From NCBI GenBank assembly GCA_910577195.1, contig CAJTLP010000007.1, positions 38,929 through 102,928 of the forward strand: 64,000 nucleotides of DNA, read 5' to 3'. The position numbers and the translations under genes are program-made. This document shows positions 44,165 to 53,160 of this stretch, in pieces. This DNA is from an uncultured Eubacterium sp. (lineage in GTDB: Bacteria; Bacillota; Clostridia; Oscillospirales; Acutalibacteraceae). Each line of letters starts with the position of its first letter. Positions within the stretch are counted from its first letter, which is position 1. Under the pieces are notes generated by a model that was given only the letters and a program-made list of their open reading frames with translations, was not told where the DNA came from and did no database searches.

Positions 44165-45514
44165 ATGGCACTTGTTACAAAAGCTATTAAAGGAACAAAG
44201 GATGTACTGCCTAAGGAGGTACACAAGAATCAGTATATCGAGGCAACAGCACTTGATATTGCTGAAAAATTCGGATATAAGGAAATCCGAACACCGATGT
44301 TTGAACACACAGAGTTATTCCAGCGCGGTGTCGGTGATACAACAGATGTTGTTCAGAAGGAAATGTACACCTTTGATGATAAGGGCGGACGCTCAATAAC
44401 ACTCAGACCTGAGTGTACTGCAGGTGCAGTAAGATCTTATCTTGAAAACGGACTTTGCAACGAAGCATTGCCGCAGAAAGTTTGCTACGTAGGTCCCTGC
44501 TTCAGATACGAAAAACCACAGGCAGGCAGACTCAGAGAATTTCACCAGTTTGGTGTGGAATGCTTCGGAACGGCATCACCTTTGGCAGATGCTGAGCTTA
44601 TCTCTCTCGGAAAATCCATTTTCGATACGCTGGAAGTAAAGGATATCAGCCTTGAAATCAATTCAATCGGCTGTCCTACCTGCCGTGCAGAATACCACAA
44701 GGCACTCAAGGAATATTTTTCCTTAAGAAAAGATGAGCTTTGTGACACCTGCCGTGACAGACTTGACAGAAATCCGATGCGTATACTTGACTGCAAAAGC
44801 CCTGTATGCTCAGAAATTGCAAAGGATGCCCCTGTTGTTACAGATTATCTTTGTGAGGAATGCGATGAGCATTTCAAAAAGGTGCAGGAGTACCTTAAGG
44901 CAATGAATATCGAATACACAATCAATCCTAAAATAGTAAGAGGACTTGATTATTATACCAAAACCGTTTTTGAGTTCATATCAAATTCAATCGGTGCACA
45001 GGGCACTGTTGCCGGCGGTGGACGCTACGACGGACTTGTGGACGAGCTCGGCGGACAGAAAACACCCTCACTGGGCTTCGCAATGGGACTTGAACGTCTT
45101 ATGATGCTTATGGAGGCACAAAACGCACCATTCCCTGATGCAAGTGCACCTGACCTTTTTGTCGTTGCACTTGGTGACAAGGCAACACTCAAGGCTGTTG
45201 AAATCGTCAAGGATATGAGAGCTGAGGGCTTCACCGCATTAATGGATCTCAATCAGCGTTCCGTACGTGCACAGATGAAATATGCTGACAAGCTCGGTGC
45301 AAAATTCAATATCGTTATCGGTGATAATGAGGTTGAAAACGGCACAGCTAAGCTGAAAAATATGAGCACAGGTGAGGAAACCGATATCGCACTTGAAACC
45401 TTTGTAAGCGGATTTTATAACATATCCCTTTCAGAGCAGCTTGCCGATTTGGAAATCAATGGTGAGGAATTTGATTTCGGCTCACTGTTCGGCTTAAAAA
45501 ATGAGGAAAACTAA
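44165..45514 (+). CDS. hisS: Histidyl-tRNA synthetase
   Basis: Class II synthetase charging tRNA-His. Opening IKGTKDVLP, motif 2 FRYEKPQAGRLREFHQFG near residue 118, the HisA motif LDYYTKTVFEF near 261 and GGGRYDGLV near 283 are visible, followed by the class II anticodon-binding domain. Length is 449 residues, slightly long, with an extra C-terminal piece of about 20 residues. GGAGGTG precedes the ATG. aspS follows by 14 nt, the standard hisS-aspS pair. Confidence 0.96.
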   Translation: MALVTKAIKGTKDVLPKEVHKNQYIEATALDIAEKFGYKEIRTPMFEHTELFQRGVGDTTDVVQKEMYTFDDKGGRSITLRPECTAGAVRSYLENGLCNEALPQKVCYVGPCFRYEKPQAGRLREFHQFGVECFGTASPLADAELISLGKSIFDTLEVKDISLEINSIGCPTCRAEYHKALKEYFSLRKDELCDTCRDRLDRNPMRILDCKSPVCSEIAKDAPVVTDYLCEECDEHFKKVQEYLKAMNIEYTINPKIVRGLDYYTKTVFEFISNSIGAQGTVAGGGRYDGLVDELGGQKTPSLGFAMGLERLMMLMEAQNAPFPDASAPDLFVVALGDKATLKAVEIVKDMRAEGFTALMDLNQRSVRAQMKYADKLGAKFNIVIGDNEVENGTAKLKNMSTGEETDIALETFVSGFYNISLSEQLADLEINGEEFDFGSLFGLKNEEN

Positions 45515-45528
45515 AAGAGGAAAATACA

Positions 45529-47310
45529 ATGGCAGAAACAATTAAAGGCTTAAAAAGAACAAATTACTGCGGTGAGCTGAGACTTGCCGATGCCGGAAAA
45601 GAGGTTACTCTCTTTGGCTGGTGCCAGAGACAGCGTGATCTCGGCAATCTGATTTTCATTGATTTAAGAGACAGAACAGGTATTATTCAGCTTTCCTTTA
45701 ATGATACTACCGACCGCGATATATTTGCAAAAGCTCAGTCTGTAAGATCGGAGTTTGTTGTTGCCGCTGTGGGTACAGTATGTGAGCGTGAAAGCAAAAA
45801 CAAGGATATACCTACCGGTGAAATTGAGGTTAACGTAAAGGAATTGCGAATCGTTTCAAAATCAGAAACACCTCCTTTTGAAATTGTTAACTCCGAAAAG
45901 GTCGGCGACGAGACTACACTCAAATACCGTTATCTGAATCTCAGAAATCAGAAGCTCACACAGAACATTCTGATGCGTCATAAGATTGCAAAAATTGCAA
46001 GAGATTATTTCTATGATAATGATTTTATTGAAATTGAAACACCGATGATGATTAAATCAACACCTGAGGGCGCGAGGGACTATGTTGTTCCGTCACGTGT
46101 TCATAACGGAAAGTTCTACGCTCTTCCGCAGTCACCTCAGATTTACAAGCAGCTTTGTATGGTAGCAGGCTTTGACCGCTACATACAGCTTGCGCGCTGT
46201 TTCAGAGATGAGGATCTTAGAGCAGACAGACAGCCTGAATTCACGCAGATTGACCTTGAAATGTCCTTTGTGGATACAGACGATATTATGGAAATGGCTG
46301 AAGGCTTTATCTCAAAGCTGATGAAGGAAACCGTTAACGTTGACATCCCTATGCCGCTGCCAAGAATGACCTTTGCAGAAGCTATGGAGAAATATGGCTC
46401 AGACAAGCCTGATACACGCTTTGATATGCTGATTAACGATATCACCGATTGGGCAGACAAAACTGATTTTGTTGTATTTAAAAATGCGATTGCCGACGGC
46501 GGTGCAGTCAAGGCTATTGTTGCAAAAAATGCGGCAGTAACCTACACAAGAAAGAAAATTGACAAACTGACCGAGCACGCAAAGGGTATCGGTGCAAAGG
46601 GACTTGCCTATATCCGCTGGGCTGACGAAGAGCCGAACTGCTCTTTCAATAAGTTTCTGAAAGATGATGAGCTGAACAGCCTCATCACCGAACTCGGTGC
46701 AGAAAAGGGTGACTGTGTGTTCATCATTTCAGACAAGACATCATCTGCCTTATCCATTCTCGGCTCACTGAGACTGATCATTGCTAAGGAGCTCGGCATA
46801 ATCCCTGAAGGCAAATGGAACTATCTCTGGATTACAGAAATGCCGTTCTTTGAGCAGGACGAGGAAACAGGTGAATGGGTAGCTATGCACCATCCGTTCA
46901 CAATGCCTATGGAGGAATGTATTGAGTACCTTGACACGGATAAGGGTAAGGTAAGAGCTAAGGCATTTGACCTTGTTTTAAACGGTACTGAGCTTTCATC
47001 AGGTTCAATGAGAATCACGGACTGTGAGCTCCAGAACAAGATGTTTGAGCTGCTTGGCATGGAGCAGGAAGAAATTGACGCAAAGTTCGGCTTCCTTGTT
47101 GAAGCATATCATTACGCTTCTCCTCCTCACGGCGGTATGGGTATCGGTCTTGACAGACTTGCAATGATTATCTGCGGTGCAGACAGTCTTAGAGATGTTA
47201 CTGCATTCCCTAAGGTACAGAATGCAAGCGAGCTTATGAGCGGTGCGCCGAGCACGATTGACGATATCCAGCTTGACGAACTCGGAATAGATATAAAAAG
47301 CTGCGAATAA
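45529..47310 (+). CDS. aspS: Aspartyl-tRNA synthetase
   Basis: Class II synthetase with an N-terminal OB-fold anticodon-binding domain (residues 1-130), catalytic core with RCFRDEDLRADRQPEFTQID (motif 2 region), the bacterial GAD insertion (about 290-420) and motif 3 GMGIGLDRLAM near residue 535. 593 residues, as expected for bacterial AspRS. Whether it is discriminating for tRNA-Asp cannot be read from the sequence alone. Confidence 0.96.
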   Translation: MAETIKGLKRTNYCGELRLADAGKEVTLFGWCQRQRDLGNLIFIDLRDRTGIIQLSFNDTTDRDIFAKAQSVRSEFVVAAVGTVCERESKNKDIPTGEIEVNVKELRIVSKSETPPFEIVNSEKVGDETTLKYRYLNLRNQKLTQNILMRHKIAKIARDYFYDNDFIEIETPMMIKSTPEGARDYVVPSRVHNGKFYALPQSPQIYKQLCMVAGFDRYIQLARCFRDEDLRADRQPEFTQIDLEMSFVDTDDIMEMAEGFISKLMKETVNVDIPMPLPRMTFAEAMEKYGSDKPDTRFDMLINDITDWADKTDFVVFKNAIADGGAVKAIVAKNAAVTYTRKKIDKLTEHAKGIGAKGLAYIRWADEEPNCSFNKFLKDDELNSLITELGAEKGDCVFIISDKTSSALSILGSLRLIIAKELGIIPEGKWNYLWITEMPFFEQDEETGEWVAMHHPFTMPMEECIEYLDTDKGKVRAKAFDLVLNGTELSSGSMRITDCELQNKMFELLGMEQEEIDAKFGFLVEAYHYASPPHGGMGIGLDRLAMIICGADSLRDVTAFPKVQNASELMSGAPSTIDDIQLDELGIDIKSCE

Positions 47311-47325
47311 GTTCAGGGCAGGTTA

Positions 47326-47931
47326 ATGGAAAATATGGAAAATAAACAATACAACTTTTTTGCAATGGTTAATCGTATGAAGCTTATCGACAGATGGGCT
47401 TTAATGCGAAATACCAATAAAGAAAATATTGCTGAACACAGCCATTGTGTAGCTGTAATTGCCCATGCACTTGCATTGATCGGCAACAAAAAGTTCGGCA
47501 AAAGTTATAACGCTGAGCGTGTGTGCCTGCTGGCACTTTACCACGATACCACCGAGGTTATAACCGGTGACATGCCAACGCCTGTAAAATACTATAATGA
47601 TGAAATTAAAAGTGTTTACAAGGAAATCGAACATACTGCAGGTGAAAGACTCATTGCAATGCTTCCTAATGAATTCAGAGCGGATTATACCCCATTCTTT
47701 GAAAAGCAGGAGGAGGACAAGGAGCTCTGGGCGCTTGTTAAGGCAGCTGATAAAATTAGTGCTTTAATCAAGTGTATTGAGGAACACCGTATGGGCAACC
47801 AGGAGTTTGAAAAGGCACTTCAGGCTCAGGAAAAATTAATTGATGAAATCCCACTTGATGAGGTAAAATATTTCAAGGAGAATTTCCTTAACGGCTACTA
47901 TTTAACCCTTGACGAACATACAAAGCAATAA
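47326..47931 (+). CDS. yfbR: HD-domain 5'-deoxynucleotidase (YfbR type)
   Basis: Hydrolyses deoxynucleoside 5'-monophosphates to deoxynucleosides. The opening FFAMVNRMKLIDRWALMR, EHSHCVAVIAH, and the metal-binding HD in LYHDTTEVITGDMPTPVK match YfbR. 201 residues, close to the E. coli protein. 15 nt after aspS, then a strong terminator. Confidence 0.9.
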   Translation: MENMENKQYNFFAMVNRMKLIDRWALMRNTNKENIAEHSHCVAVIAHALALIGNKKFGKSYNAERVCLLALYHDTTEVITGDMPTPVKYYNDEIKSVYKEIEHTAGERLIAMLPNEFRADYTPFFEKQEEDKELWALVKAADKISALIKCIEEHRMGNQEFEKALQAQEKLIDEIPLDEVKYFKENFLNGYYLTLDEHTKQ

Positions 47932-47938
47932 AATTTCG

Positions 47939-47970
47939 GCTGTCTCTATTTTTTGAGACAGCTGTTTTTA
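47939..47970 (+). terminator. Terminator after hisS-aspS-yfbR
   Basis: GCTGTCTC and GAGACAGC stem with an 8-nt loop followed by TGTTTTTAT, 8 nt past the yfbR stop. Confidence 0.85.
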
Positions 47971-48034
47971 TATTCAGAATGAAGTTCATACTCTTTTCAT
48001 ACTATTCTATAGAATACGATTAAGGAGCAGGATT

Positions 48035-48517
48035 ATGCACTTTGTAGAGTATAACAGAAATGAAGCGGTTGAATATGCTAAAACATGGGCAATGGCACGC
48101 AACAGCCAATACCTCAATTTTGACGGTATCGGCGGTGACTGCACCAACTTTGCATCACAGTGTCTTTTGGCAGGCATAGGTATTATGAATTATACAAAGG
48201 ACATCGGCTGGTATTACAACTCATCAACTGACAGAGCCGCCGCGTGGTCTGATGCAGGGTATTTCAGAAAATTCATTCTCAGCAACACAAATGAAGGACC
48301 TCTTGGAAACTCAGCACCAATAAACAGTCTTGAAAAAGGTGATTTCATCAGCCTGAATAACGGTATTGAATATTACCATACACTCGTTGTAACAGGCTTT
48401 GAGAATAATGAACCGCTTGTCTGTGCTCACACTGATGATTCATATATGCGAAAACTGAGCACATACCATTACATATCTGCACAGGGAATACACATACTCG
48501 GCGGCAATAAGCTATAA
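48035..48517 (+). CDS. Small amidase-domain protein (Amidase_6)
   Basis: 160 residues, no signal peptide. It starts with YNRNEAVEYAKTWAMARN and has GGDCTNFASQCLLAGG-like sequence (GGDCTNFASQCLLAGI, presumed nucleophile Cys) and a later EYYHTLVV with the presumed catalytic His; this is the Amidase_6 (NlpC/P60-like) pattern common in Clostridia. AAGGAG precedes the ATG. Upstream, CATACTAT at about 47998 recalls sigma-E/K -10 boxes, so mother-cell expression is possible but weakly supported. Confidence 0.8.
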   Translation: MHFVEYNRNEAVEYAKTWAMARNSQYLNFDGIGGDCTNFASQCLLAGIGIMNYTKDIGWYYNSSTDRAAAWSDAGYFRKFILSNTNEGPLGNSAPINSLEKGDFISLNNGIEYYHTLVVTGFENNEPLVCAHTDDSYMRKLSTYHYISAQGIHILGGNKL

Positions 48518-48540
48518 ATTACAACTTTCTATAAATACAA

Positions 48541-48585
48541 AAAATCCATTGTGAGCAGCTGGCTTAACAATGGATTTTTATTTAT
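48541..48585. terminator. Bidirectional terminator between converging genes
   Basis: AAAATCCATTGT and ACAATGGATTTT form a 12-bp stem with a 14-nt loop, with a T-run after it, between the amidase (plus) and the ABC ATPase (minus). Confidence 0.8.
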
Positions 48586-48601
48586 ATATTTATTTTTAAA
48601 A

Positions 48602-49363
48602 TCAGCCTTTTTTAGCAGCTTTTTTCTTCGTCTTTTCCTCGTACACAGGAATCACATCCTCAATATCCCCCTGTGCAATAATTTCGCCATGTTCAAGGAG
48701 AATCGCTTTATCGCAAATTGCCTTAACCTGATCAATACTGTGAGATACAAATAAAACAGTAACACCCTTATCAAAAAGAGACTGAACCTTTGCAAGGCTT
48801 TTTTTCTTAAATCCGGCATCACCAACAGAAAGCACCTCATCCAGTATCAGAATATCCGGCTCAACTGCTGTTGCAATTGAAAAGCCGAGTCTTGCTCTCA
48901 TACCGCTTGAATAGTTTTTAATCGGTACCTTAATAAAATGACCAAGCTCTGAAAATTCAACGATTTCGTCAAACTTCTCTTTGATATATGCCCTATCATA
49001 TCCAAGAATTGAACCGTAAAGATAAATATTTTCCTCACCGGTATAATTGGGCTCAAAGCCTGCACCAAGCTCAAGAAGAGGTGCAATAACACCGCTCTTT
49101 TCAACAGTACCCTCACAAGGCTTATAAACACCGACAATTGTCTTCAAAAGCGTACTCTTGCCGGCGCCGTTAAGACCGAGAATTGCAAGATGCTCACCCT
49201 TTTTGACCTCAATATTTATATTCTTAAGGGCATAAAACTTTTTATATTCAATCTTGCGGGTAATTAATTTGATTACATATTCCTTAAGATTGTCAACCTT
49301 TTCCTTATTCAGGTTAAAGGTCATAGTAACATCTTTTACGGAAATAGCTACATCATTATCCAT
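48602..49363 (-). CDS. ABC transporter ATPase, polysaccharide-export (TagH/RfbE-like) type
   Basis: 253 residues. Walker A GLNGAGKST near residue 63, signature YSSGM, Walker B ILILDE and H-loop SHS are intact. The sequence around VIAPLLELGAGFEPNYTGEENIYLYG is typical of ATPases that export lipid-linked polysaccharides or teichoic acid. The expected ABC-2 permease is not next to it; the upstream genes are a four-span protein and a sortase-like protein. C-terminal Lys-rich tail (KTKKKAAKKG) instead of the extra sugar-binding domain seen in some relatives. Confidence 0.8.
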   Translation of the reverse strand: MDNDVAISVKDVTMTFNLNKEKVDNLKEYVIKLITRKIEYKKFYALKNINIEVKKGEHLAILGLNGAGKSTLLKTIVGVYKPCEGTVEKSGVIAPLLELGAGFEPNYTGEENIYLYGSILGYDRAYIKEKFDEIVEFSELGHFIKVPIKNYSSGMRARLGFSIATAVEPDILILDEVLSVGDAGFKKKSLAKVQSLFDKGVTVLFVSHSIDQVKAICDKAILLEHGEIIAQGDIEDVIPVYEEKTKKKAAKKG

Positions 49364-49373
49364 ATTTTCACCT

Positions 49374-50222
49374 CTAATTATTTCTCCGTCTCATCTTCCA
49401 TACAATAACCGAAATGATTAAACCTATGAAAAGTAAAAAGCAGCCTGATACAGCAACACTGCCGATACAGTGATAAATATAATTCATAACAAGCTCTCTT
49501 AAATAAACAGGGAAAATGTCAATATGTTTTATTCCAAATACAACACACGCCATAACGGAAATAAGAATTTCAAATAGTCCTGCCGTGTAAAAGCTTATAC
49601 CTATGGCACGAACAGAGCGATATCTCTTTGTCCCGATAAAAAACAGAGTCAGTCCGACTGATATGACAAAGAACAAACCTATACACATAACAACTACTGC
49701 TGCAACCACGCCTGTGTTTATCATTGTTTTTGCTTTGGGGTGGCCGATATCAAGCTCGTCCACAAAGTAATCATTTACAGACTGTGAGATATTCTTTATG
49801 CTCTGCGTATCATTTTTAAGTCCTTTTTCCTGAATCTGATGTGTTAAATCAGTTTCAAGTAAATCGCAGATTTTCCGAACAGACTCAAAATAGGTATCTT
49901 CATTATATCCGGGACTTGAACCGATATTTCCTGCAATATAAGCCTTAACAGCTTCTCTTACAGCTTCATCATCAAACACAGAAGCAAGCGAACTGCTGTC
50001 AAGTCCGTTCATCGTATAGATATCCGTTGTATATTCCAGCACACTGTTTTTTACTGAGCTGACATATTCGTAGTCGGTAAACCTATGCTCAATATCATTT
50101 TTATTCAAAAAAACTGTTTTTGAACAAACAGACATATTTACCAGTACAATCAGCAAAAACAGTGTAAAGGATAAAAACGCTCTTAAAATCTTTGATGATT
50201 TATTTTCAGGGAGATTCGCCAT
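49374..50222 (-). CDS. Hypothetical four-span membrane protein
   Basis: 282 residues. One N-terminal membrane span (about residues 14-34), a helical, presumably extracellular domain of about 150 residues, and three spans in the C-terminal third (the last FLLFIGLIISVIVW just before the terminal KMRRRNN). I chose ATG 50222 (MANLPENKSSK), just past the sortase-like gene stop, with GGAGGG upstream; the frame extends back inside that gene to 50273. No family recognised. It is between a sortase-like protein and an ABC ATPase. Confidence 0.6.
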   Translation of the reverse strand: MANLPENKSSKILRAFLSFTLFLLIVLVNMSVCSKTVFLNKNDIEHRFTDYEYVSSVKNSVLEYTTDIYTMNGLDSSSLASVFDDEAVREAVKAYIAGNIGSSPGYNEDTYFESVRKICDLLETDLTHQIQEKGLKNDTQSIKNISQSVNDYFVDELDIGHPKAKTMINTGVVAAVVVMCIGLFFVISVGLTLFFIGTKRYRSVRAIGISFYTAGLFEILISVMACVVFGIKHIDIFPVYLRELVMNYIYHCIGSVAVSGCFLLFIGLIISVIVWKMRRRNN

Positions 50223-50223
50223 A

Positions 50224-50874
50224 TCAGTTACCCTCCCCATCAATCTTTTCGGCAAACACATAATAGCGTTCACCGCCGTGCTCTGAGAAATCTGACGGAA
50301 TACTGCATAAAACCAGCATATTTATATCCTTTGAATTATACGGCTGCGTGTCCTTACCGATATACTTTGCATCAGCAACACGGTATTCGGTTTCGCCGAG
50401 AGAGGTATTGATTTTAACGATATCACCTATCCCTGCATATTTCAAACCGGAAAAATAGGTTTCATCATATCCCTTTATTACCTTTACACCTGAGCCATTA
50501 TCCAAATCATAGTCGTCACTCACAAAGCCAACACCATACCGCATAGACGCACGGTTTGAGCCGTAGTAAATATCACTGTTAACCCCACAGCTTTCTATCG
50601 TTATATTGCCTATTTTATCACCGTACGGAGAAGATACATCATATTCATCAGGCTCACAATCCTGATAAGAGCCGTCAATGTTAACTGTAATGTCTCGTAC
50701 CTGCATTTCATACTGCTTTTCTATTTTATGAACGATTTCAGTTACAGGCTTCTCGGCAATAAAGAGCACGGCTATGACTGCTGCCAATGAAACGACAAGG
50801 AAAGAAAGAATATATACGACATAATCTATGAATATACCCTTTTTTCTGACTCTCCTCTTTTTTTCACCACTCAT
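50224..50874 (-). CDS. Sortase-like membrane protein with His-to-Tyr at the active site
   Basis: 216 residues: a basic N-terminus, one membrane span (15-40), then a domain that follows the sortase pattern (KIGNITIESCGVNSDIYYGS, RYGVGFVSDDYDL). The sortase catalytic Cys is plausibly C190 (LVLCS) and the Arg R203 (GGERYYV). Where the sortase GHxxxxxxFxxL motif should have its His, the sequence has Tyr (GYDETYFSGL, Y136). If aligned correctly, transpeptidase chemistry is altered or lost. It starts 11 nt after ilvD. The family call itself is moderately sure. Confidence 0.6.
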   Translation of the reverse strand: MSGEKKRRVRKKGIFIDYVVYILSFLVVSLAAVIAVLFIAEKPVTEIVHKIEKQYEMQVRDITVNIDGSYQDCEPDEYDVSSPYGDKIGNITIESCGVNSDIYYGSNRASMRYGVGFVSDDYDLDNGSGVKVIKGYDETYFSGLKYAGIGDIVKINTSLGETEYRVADAKYIGKDTQPYNSKDINMLVLCSIPSDFSEHGGERYYVFAEKIDGEGN

Positions 50875-50885
50875 AGAGTCAGCTC

Positions 50886-52547
50886 CTAATCCTCAAAAAC
50901 AGCACCCTTAGCACCGCTTGTTACGTGCTGTGCATATCTCTTAAGATATCCTGTAAGCTCCTGTACAGGAGGCTGCCACTTTGCCTTACGCTCAGCTAAA
51001 ACCTCATCCGATACATTAACCTTAAGAACTCTTGCAGGGATATCAATTTCAATTTCATCTCCATCCTCAACAAGAGCAATCGTACCGCCCATTGCTGCCT
51101 CAGGACTAACGTGACCGATAGACGCACCGCGTGTTGCACCTGAAAAACGTCCGTCAGTAAGCAGTGCAACCGATGAGCCGAGACCCATACCGATAATGGC
51201 AGAGGTTGGTGAGAGCATTTCTCTCATACCCGGACCGCCCTTTGGTCCTTCATAACGGATGACAACAACATCACCTGCAACAACCTTACCGCCGTTGATT
51301 GCGGCAATTGCCTCTTCCTCACTGTTATAGCACTTAGCAGGGCCCTTATGCTGCATCATCTCAGGAGCAACTGCACCCTTCTTGACAACTGCACCATCCT
51401 CAGCAAGGTTACCCTTAAGAACAGCAATACCGCCGTCTGCTGAGAATGGATTATCCAATCTGCGAATGATATCGCCGTCAGCGTCAGGAGCATTTGCGAT
51501 TCTGTCAGCAACAGTTCCGTTTACTGTAAGTGCGTCTGTATTAATCATACCGCCCTTCGCAAGCTCCTTAACAACTGCCTGAATACCGCCCACATCATTA
51601 AGGTCTGTAATAAATACAGATGAAGCAGGATTCAGCTTGCAAATCTGCGGTGTCTTTCTGCCGTAAGCATCAAGGTCATCCAGGTCAATATCGTGACCTG
51701 CAGCGTGAGCAATTGCAGTAAGATGAAGAATCGTATTTGTTGAACAGCCGATTGCCATATCTGTACGCATAGCATTCTCGATTGCTTTTTCAGTAATAAT
51801 ATCTGAAGGCTTGATGTCCTCCTTAAGGAGGTCCATTACCCTCTCACCTGCCATTTTTGCAAGTCTGAGTCTTGCACTCATAACAGCAGGGATTGTACCT
51901 GAGCCCGGAAGTGACATACCGATTGTTTCAGTAAGGCAGTTCATTGAGTTCGCTGTGTACATACCTGAGCATGAACCGCAGGTAGGACAAGCAGTGAATG
52001 CGCAGGATTCAAGATTTTCCATACTCATCTTGCCTACTGCATTTGCACCTACATATTCAAACTGCTCTGAAAGACCGATACGGTTCTCCGTCTCTGTACT
52101 CTTACCCGGAAGCATAGGTCCACCGCTGATAAAGATACAAGGCAGATTCAGTCTGCAGGCTGCAAGGAGCATACCCGGTACAATCTTATCACAGTTTGGG
52201 ATAAACACGATTGCATCAAGCGGATGTGCAGTAAGCATAACCTCTATACTGTCTGCAATAAGCTCTCTTGAGCAAAGTGAATATTTCATTCCTCTGTGAT
52301 TCATTGCAATACCGTCGCAAACGCCGATCGTATTGAATTCAAACGGCACACCGCCTGCATTTCTGATACCGGCTTTAACCTGCTCCGCAATTTTATCAAG
52401 GTGCATATGACCGGGAATATAGTCACTCTTTGAATTTACAACTGCTACGAAAGGTCTCTTCATCTCAAGCTCGTCAATGCCGAGTGCTCTTAAAAGTGAG
52501 CGATGAGGCGCTCTTGAAGGACCCTCTTTGATTAAATCTGATCTCAT
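50886..52547 (-). CDS. ilvD: Dihydroxy-acid dehydratase
   Basis: Dehydrates 2,3-dihydroxy-3-methylbutanoate (and the isoleucine precursor) to the corresponding 2-oxo acid. Opening RALGIDELEMKRPFVAVVNS, the cluster-binding NCDKIVPGML and CPTCGSCSGMYTANSMNC are present, with GRFSGATRGASIGHVSPEA near the C-terminus. 553 residues. It stands alone without other ilv/leu genes. No T-box or leader peptide was recognised in the roughly 100 nt upstream. Confidence 0.96.
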   Translation of the reverse strand: MRSDLIKEGPSRAPHRSLLRALGIDELEMKRPFVAVVNSKSDYIPGHMHLDKIAEQVKAGIRNAGGVPFEFNTIGVCDGIAMNHRGMKYSLCSRELIADSIEVMLTAHPLDAIVFIPNCDKIVPGMLLAACRLNLPCIFISGGPMLPGKSTETENRIGLSEQFEYVGANAVGKMSMENLESCAFTACPTCGSCSGMYTANSMNCLTETIGMSLPGSGTIPAVMSARLRLAKMAGERVMDLLKEDIKPSDIITEKAIENAMRTDMAIGCSTNTILHLTAIAHAAGHDIDLDDLDAYGRKTPQICKLNPASSVFITDLNDVGGIQAVVKELAKGGMINTDALTVNGTVADRIANAPDADGDIIRRLDNPFSADGGIAVLKGNLAEDGAVVKKGAVAPEMMQHKGPAKCYNSEEEAIAAINGGKVVAGDVVVIRYEGPKGGPGMREMLSPTSAIIGMGLGSSVALLTDGRFSGATRGASIGHVSPEAAMGGTIALVEDGDEIEIDIPARVLKVNVSDEVLAERKAKWQPPVQELTGYLKRYAQHVTSGAKGAVFED

Positions 52548-52646
52548 TTTTATACCTTCTTTACTTATGTATAACTTTTAATTTAACACAGACCTAAGCC
52601 TATAATGTTTAATAAATATTGCTCCCATATGGGCACACTGCTGATT

Positions 52647-53147
52647 TTACTCATTTTCGGATTTAAAATGCAAATAATGAGATTTTGAAACTGCATACCG
52701 ATAAAAATCTTCAGGTGAGCTGTTTCTGATTTTTTCATTGTTGGATTTCCATTCCTTCAGATTCTCTCCGGCAAAGAAATCTAAAGCCCTTTTGCACGGA
52801 AATTCATCACATTCACCGCAAAAATCAACATTATGCTCACGCGTACATTTCTCAATAAAGCAGTCCGGAATACAGCACCTTTCATCAGCTCCATTACGGC
52901 AGCCATTGCACGGTCTGTCAGAAAACTTTTCAAGCTGCGTAACAAGCTCTTTTATCTTTTTGCTGTAATTTCTGTATCTGAATGGAAGAACTTTTTTATT
53001 GAACTCATAATATCCTTCAAGATAATGATTCAGCTTTTTTGACGATTCTTCAATAACACCATTCTTCTTTGCAGCACAGGTAAAACAACAAAATGCACAC
53101 GGAGCAATTGCATCAATCATTTCAGCTCGGTCTATACTGTCTTTCAT
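52647..53147 (-). CDS. Cys-rich DUF3795 protein
   Basis: 166 residues with about fifteen cysteines, including APCAFCCFTCAAKK, CNGCRNGADERCCIPDC and FCGECDEFPCKR; this is the DUF3795 pattern, presumably metal-binding. Role unknown. It starts 13 nt after lysS and may be co-transcribed with it. Confidence 0.78.
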   Translation of the reverse strand: MKDSIDRAEMIDAIAPCAFCCFTCAAKKNGVIEESSKKLNHYLEGYYEFNKKVLPFRYRNYSKKIKELVTQLEKFSDRPCNGCRNGADERCCIPDCFIEKCTREHNVDFCGECDEFPCKRALDFFAGENLKEWKSNNEKIRNSSPEDFYRYAVSKSHYLHFKSENE

Positions 53148-53160
53148 TTTATAATCCTCA

